Source of the DNA: Ctena decussata
Taxonomy: Eukaryota > Mollusca > Bivalvia > Lucinida > Lucinidae
NCBI GenBank assembly: GCA_963989385.1
Contig: OZ022508.1
Location: forward strand, 27,426,166-27,490,165
Length of the DNA: 64,000 bases
Direction: 5' to 3'
The notes beneath the pieces were generated by a model, which had not been told where the DNA came from, made no database searches, and saw nothing but the letters and a program-made list of their open reading frames with translations. The position numbers and the translations under genes were made by a program. This document shows, in pieces, positions 60,530 to 64,000 of this stretch (positions within the stretch are counted from its first letter, which is position 1; every line of letters starts with the position of its first letter).

Positions 60530-60645
60530 ATGGTGTGCGTGCGTGCGTGCGTGAGTGCGTGCGTATGTGTATGTGTGTGTGTGTGGTGAGTGGATGGGTG
60601 TTTGAGTTGGTGTGTGTGGGGGTGTGTTAGAGGGTGGGGGGGATT
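60530..60645. repeat. (GTGC)n/(GT)n microsatellite
   Basis: GTGCGTGCGTGCGTGAGTGC grading into GTGT and GGGTG runs. Confidence 0.9.
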
Positions 60646-60775
60646 TGTGTTTTCTCAAAAATCTTGTTCTTTAATGAAAAAAATGTAAGTTCTGAGCAGA
60701 CGCCGCGTTCTGCGTTATCGAATATGGTTCTACACTGTAAGCAAGATCTATTCGTTTGAAAGTTAAGAATAATTT

Positions 60776-61010
60776 GAGCCGCGACATGAAAAAGCCAACA
60801 GAGTGGTTGTGCGCCCAGCGCAGACTCCGATCAGCCTAGGCATCCGCCCAGTCGGTTTAGAGTCTTCGCTGTCCGAATTGAGGTAGCTTTGTCCCTTAGT
60901 TACCCTTTAAGCGCTTAGGAAAGAATCTGATCAGACCGGCAGAAGCCCAAGCTGATCTGAATCTGTACTGGGCGCACAACTGCTTTGTTTTTTTTTTCGA
61001 GTCGCGGCTC
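60776..61010. repeat. Foldback family F235, copy 10 (TTGTGCG subtype)
   Basis: GAGCCGCGACATGAAAAAGC, GTGGTTGTGCGCCCAGCGC on the left; GGGCGCACAACTGC and GTCGCGGCTC on the right. The flanks AATTT | element | AATTT give a possible 5-bp target duplication. Confidence 0.85.
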
Positions 61011-61306
61011 AATTTTCATTGCAATTTTTGTACCAGCATACAATGGTTGTACCGTAAAGATTCTAAATTACGGGACTCCTTTAAGTACCTGAATTTTATC
61101 GCTATTGCCCTAAAAAGGAACAGTTTGGTTGTTTGGTTAAACAATTCAGTAATGTGTCTAGGGAAGCAGGCGAAACGCAAAAAGTGTAAACCCTGATCAG
61201 ACTGCTCCTGAGGAGCAGTTTGCTCTGGATTCACACTTTTTGCTAAGAACTATTTCTCCAAATACTTAGAATGTTTAAGGTATAAAATGTCAGTGTTATG
61301 ACTTAC

Positions 61307-61424
61307 CTGCGGATGCCGATATAGCTAGGACAGTGAGGTTAATAACAGAGCTAACAACGCTAGAAGTTATTACAATATTCCTCATCAACACATGTGCCTG
61401 TATACGCCGCCGTCGGCGCTCCAT
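61307..61424 (-). CDS. Candidate host first coding exon with a membrane segment
   Basis: On the minus strand ATG at 61424 opens a 39-codon frame that starts MERRRRRIQAHVLMRNIV, continues with a hydrophobic stretch of about 25 residues (ITSSVVSSVINLTVLAISAS), and runs into a consensus donor GCAG|GTAAGTC after one extra base (phase 1). Arg-rich N-terminus then a hydrophobic segment suggests a signal anchor, or the first helix of a multi-pass membrane protein with a cytosolic N-terminus. No second exon was identified in the minus direction. The family is not recognised; claudin/PMP22-like proteins have such a start but nothing here proves it. The combination of start, hydrophobic helix and strong donor makes it better supported than the 40239 exon. 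Confidence 0.35.
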
Positions 61425-61759
61425 TGCTGTGCTGGTTGATTATCTATGGAATACCTTGAAAAAGACAATTATAGATATAATGATGTAGAGCAGGGATACA
61501 GATAAACAAAAGCCAAATGACTTTCTGTATTATATTGTACTTCTGTTTATATTAACTGGACTGTTTTTAAATATATATAAAGAAATAAAGATTAAACTAA
61601 TGTAGAGCAGTCGAACGAAAAGGGCCCTTACAGAAAATGTGGATCGGTCTGCTTCTTAACCTAAAGGTGCATATGAACGCCGTTTTTAAAAAGGGGAATA
61701 ATTTTTTGTTTTGCCTGTGATTGGCAGGATGCGAGACATAGTAACTGTAGTGTTTAAAG

Positions 61760-61920
61760 AAATGAATTTTATTTTTTAACTTTTACTGAAGTATAAACTA
61801 CATCGGGTCATGAGAAAAATAAGTGAACCCCGAATGGGTTTACGTAAACTTTGCTCGTGACCCGATACAGTTTATACTTCAGTAAATGTTAAAAATATAA
61901 TGTTTATTCCTCATATTTAT
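61760..61920. repeat. Hairpin with stem TTTACTGAAGTATAAACT
   Basis: The left arm (about 61760-61813, including ACTGAAGTATAAACTACATC and GGGTCATGAG) pairs with the right arm (CTCGTGACCCGATACAGTTT...). The loop is about 40 bases and does not carry the CGAGGCTTGCCGAG motif. Confidence 0.8.
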
Positions 61921-62504
61921 ATTATTCAAAGATGTTTTTTCATCAATAAAGGATAACCAAAAATAAGAAATACATATATAAGAATCGTTTTTAAAAGATT
62001 AACGGCAGAATTTTGCTATAGTTTGGAACAACCGCATTGTCACTACCTATGAGTAATATCCACCAACCCCTGCTGTTGAGTTCACATGCAAGTAGGAGTA
62101 GCGAACTATCACTCAATGTTTGCGAGCCAGTCATGTACATGGCATGTTATAGATTCCACGCGCAAGTTAGTGAGATGAACTGTCACTCAAAATCTGAGGT
62201 CAGTGTCCAATTTAGAATCATGTCAAAAGTTTAAACCGGATGGCACAATGTAATTTTTGACTTGCAAACAACATTGACCCGCGTATCACTTAAATGGATT
62301 TATCATATAACACCCTGAAATTCAGTGGATAACGTCGTGTCATAAAAATTGTATGCACGTGTAATTACACTTGGGCGCGTACTGTACACATACCGCCATT
62401 GGCAACGTCCGTGTCAACAATGTGTTTTCTTAAAGAAATAACGTTCCTTTTGAAGGCAATAGAATCTAATTCTTAAGAGTCATATGATAAACAGAATCTT
62501 ACAG

Positions 62505-62580
62505 TCGTGGTCATTTCATATGAAATTTATGAAACTCGGCCAAGGCTCGTTTCATAAATTTAATATGAAATGACCGTCTT
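62505..62580. repeat. Small hairpin with loop CTCGGCCAAGGCTCG
   Basis: GTCATTTCATATGAAATTTA pairs with its complement ending ATATGAAATGAC. The centre (62535-62549) is CTCGGCCAAGGCTCG, close to the CTCGGCAAGCCTCG motif of the other hairpins although the stem is unrelated. Confidence 0.75.
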
Positions 62581-62667
62581 CTATTTGCAGACAGCTTTGC
62601 ACGGAAAATGTAAATATTGGTGTTTAATGGTGTATGAGTACACCTCCATTTGTTCCATCATATTTAC

Positions 62668-62766
62668 TCCCCCGCTTCTACGGTCTTTCGGATGAGAATT
62701 TAAACCGAGGTCCCGTCTCCATATGACCTCGTTGTTGGTGGGACGTTAAATCCAAGTTCACTCACT
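62668..62766 (+). repeat. SINE 3' fragment (GGTGGGACGTTAAA type)
   Basis: GGTCTTTCGGATGAGAATTT, GAGGTCCCGTCTCC and GTTGGTGGGACGTTAAATCC match the family at 40310-40440, followed by a TTCACTCACTC tail. Confidence 0.6.
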
Positions 62767-63431
62767 CCATCATATTTACACAAGAAACAACGTTCATGAC
62801 TCCATGTGTGGTTAGTGACTGTTCAAAGTGTTCTTACGAGCTCTAGAAAAAGTGAGCATTTAAATACGTTCTGAAAAGTCAGAGTCATTAAAAGCAAAGT
62901 AGTATATATTTTAGAAAAGTAAATAGCAGTTTCGTTTTTTTGGGGTTTTTTTTGCCGAGTCTTTTCATAACTAGTAGTGAATGTGCAACATCAGTTAACA
63001 GTTATGCCGTCTCTAGAACTCTGTTTTCAAGAAGTCTTTCAATGGAATCCATGGTCCCATGACCAGAATGTATATGAAATGCACTATGATGAAGTACGGA
63101 GAGACGTAATAAAGCCCAATGGTACAAGCAGCCATAGGGACAATAAAAGAGTTCAAAAAAGTAAGATCCTTTGAAAGCAAGAGACAATCCAAAGGAACCA
63201 AAATAGACGACTCGAAATTAAATCGAGTCGGAAAAGAAATTTCTATTAATTCTCCATCATCATCCATGAGGAAACAAATGTATCTCTCGTTTGAACCGTA
63301 AGAAATATTTTCTATAAGAATCATAAGATAATCCTTATATCTTGCCATCGGTTTGTGGGCATCTAGCCTCTTTCCAAATGCCTCAAGAACTATGTTCCAG
63401 CGAAAAGCCAAAACAAAAAGTCTCAACAAGT
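62767..63431. other. Overlapping frames on both strands, unresolved
   Basis: A 138-codon minus frame (63013-63429) with hydrophobic segments and two shorter plus frames overlap. I recognise no domain. This could be an eroded transposable-element gene; coding is not supported. Confidence 0.3.
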
Positions 63432-63460
63432 ACGAGGGGTGATAAAAAATACGTGGACTT
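63430..63460 (+). repeat. Possible mariner-type terminal repeat
   Basis: TACGAGGGGTGATAAAAAAT followed by ACGTGGAC resembles mariner-family inverted terminal repeats (recalled). No matching opposite end is seen before the window closes, so the element would be partial or extend beyond 64000. Confidence 0.4.
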
Positions 63461-64000
63461 TTGCTGTGGCGGCAAAGGTGATGCAGTTATAGTTAATTTT
63501 TGCATACTGCAGAGAAGTTCAATCTTTTCCCTCCGTAATGTGAAATTTCAAATTTCAGTGAGAAATAAGTATTTTCTCTCATTTTATATTAGGTAGGTAC
63601 AGCTACAGCGGAGCACCGCAATAATGACGTTTGACGTTTTACCACGTTTTTTTAACATTGCAGTGAATTTTCCGTTTCTCAGTTTTCACATACTAACACC
63701 CTCTTTTTTTCATGAGTCTGAACAAGTTTAGACACACCTGCATGAAATGTGATTGTTTCGAAGAAATTGTAGCATTTTTTTTCTCATATTTATTGGCTTC
63801 ATAAATGAAAGCCATAATTTTGCTTTCAATATCGTGTTAACGTGCATTACTCTTGCGGTATATGTCTGAATGCAGGTCTGCAACCCTCTTATCAGTGTCA
63901 ACATCATATAGAGCTAACATACAAGGAGTAAATAACATTAAATTCGATAAGTTAAAATTTTCTTTTATTTTGCCCCATTTTTACAATTATACATATGTGT
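63461..64000. other. Unannotated window end
   Basis: May be the interior of the putative mariner-type element. No transposase frame is visible; strongly T-rich tracts occur near 63770. Confidence 0.3.

Noticed and set aside
63013..63429. 138-codon hydrophobic minus-strand frame
   Set aside because: It overlaps other frames on both strands, has no recognised motif and no splice or start context of note.

Overview
This window looks like intergenic DNA from an AT-rich metazoan genome, most likely a bivalve or other lophotrochozoan. The evidence is long stretches without coding capacity, spliceosomal-type splice sites, tRNA-derived SINE remnants, many foldback/MITE-type palindromes, and tandem units ending in GGACGGACAGAC-type tails. 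The species assignment is inference. No complete host gene is visible. Two short minus-strand segments (40210-40239 and 61307-61424) look like candidate host first exons.

Layout. (1) 1-22.1 kb: an old direct segmental duplication. Block A (about 1.75-9.0 kb) is re-found in the same order in block B (about 10.6-22.1 kb). Each block carries insertions the other lacks, so each acts as an empty-site control for the other: a 671-bp TA-flanked MITE at 5680, a foldback at 8633, a 333-bp palindrome at 13863, a 1.9-kb element at 17375 and a 239-bp retroposed element with 13-bp target duplications at 21398. A 33-bp minisatellite closes the region. (2) 22.9-33.5 kb: SINE remnants, a Tc1/mariner-type MITE with TA duplications (24939-25518), a dispersed repeat family, and a roughly 155-bp tandem repeat (31.3-32.7 kb). 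(3) 33.5-42.7 kb: mostly featureless, with one diverged 0.6-kb tandem duplication and two foldbacks. (4) 42716-52472: the most notable object, a tandem dimer of a mobile element. (5) 52.5-64 kb: a 1.3-kb near-perfect inverted repeat, further foldbacks, SINEs and hairpins.

The central element has the form TDR-X-TDR-X-TDR. The three TDRs are 483/484/483-bp direct repeats, each bounded by 12-bp imperfect inverted termini (TATAGGTCAGCG ... CGCTGCCCTATA). Each X (about 4.15 kb) carries two convergent genes. The minus-strand gene is a two-exon transposase-like gene of about 714 aa, with a candidate D-D-E triad, zinc-binding pairs and a basic tail, resembling the 'Mutator-like transposase domain' family. 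The plus-strand gene encodes a small His-Me finger (I-PpoI-like, zf-His_Me_endon) endonuclease. Its catalytic His/Asn and zinc ligands are preserved at I-PpoI spacing, but its reading frame is split at an A8 run. The two genes overlap tail to tail by 46 bp. The variant pattern among the three TDRs fits unequal recombination between the terminal repeats of one element. A DDE-type transposase, a homing-type nuclease and LTR-like terminal direct repeats in one unit is the best candidate here for an undescribed system.

A second theme is palindromes: at least ten copies of a roughly 235-bp foldback family with nested symmetry, and several unrelated hairpins that share one loop motif (CTCGGCAAGCCTCG or its complement).
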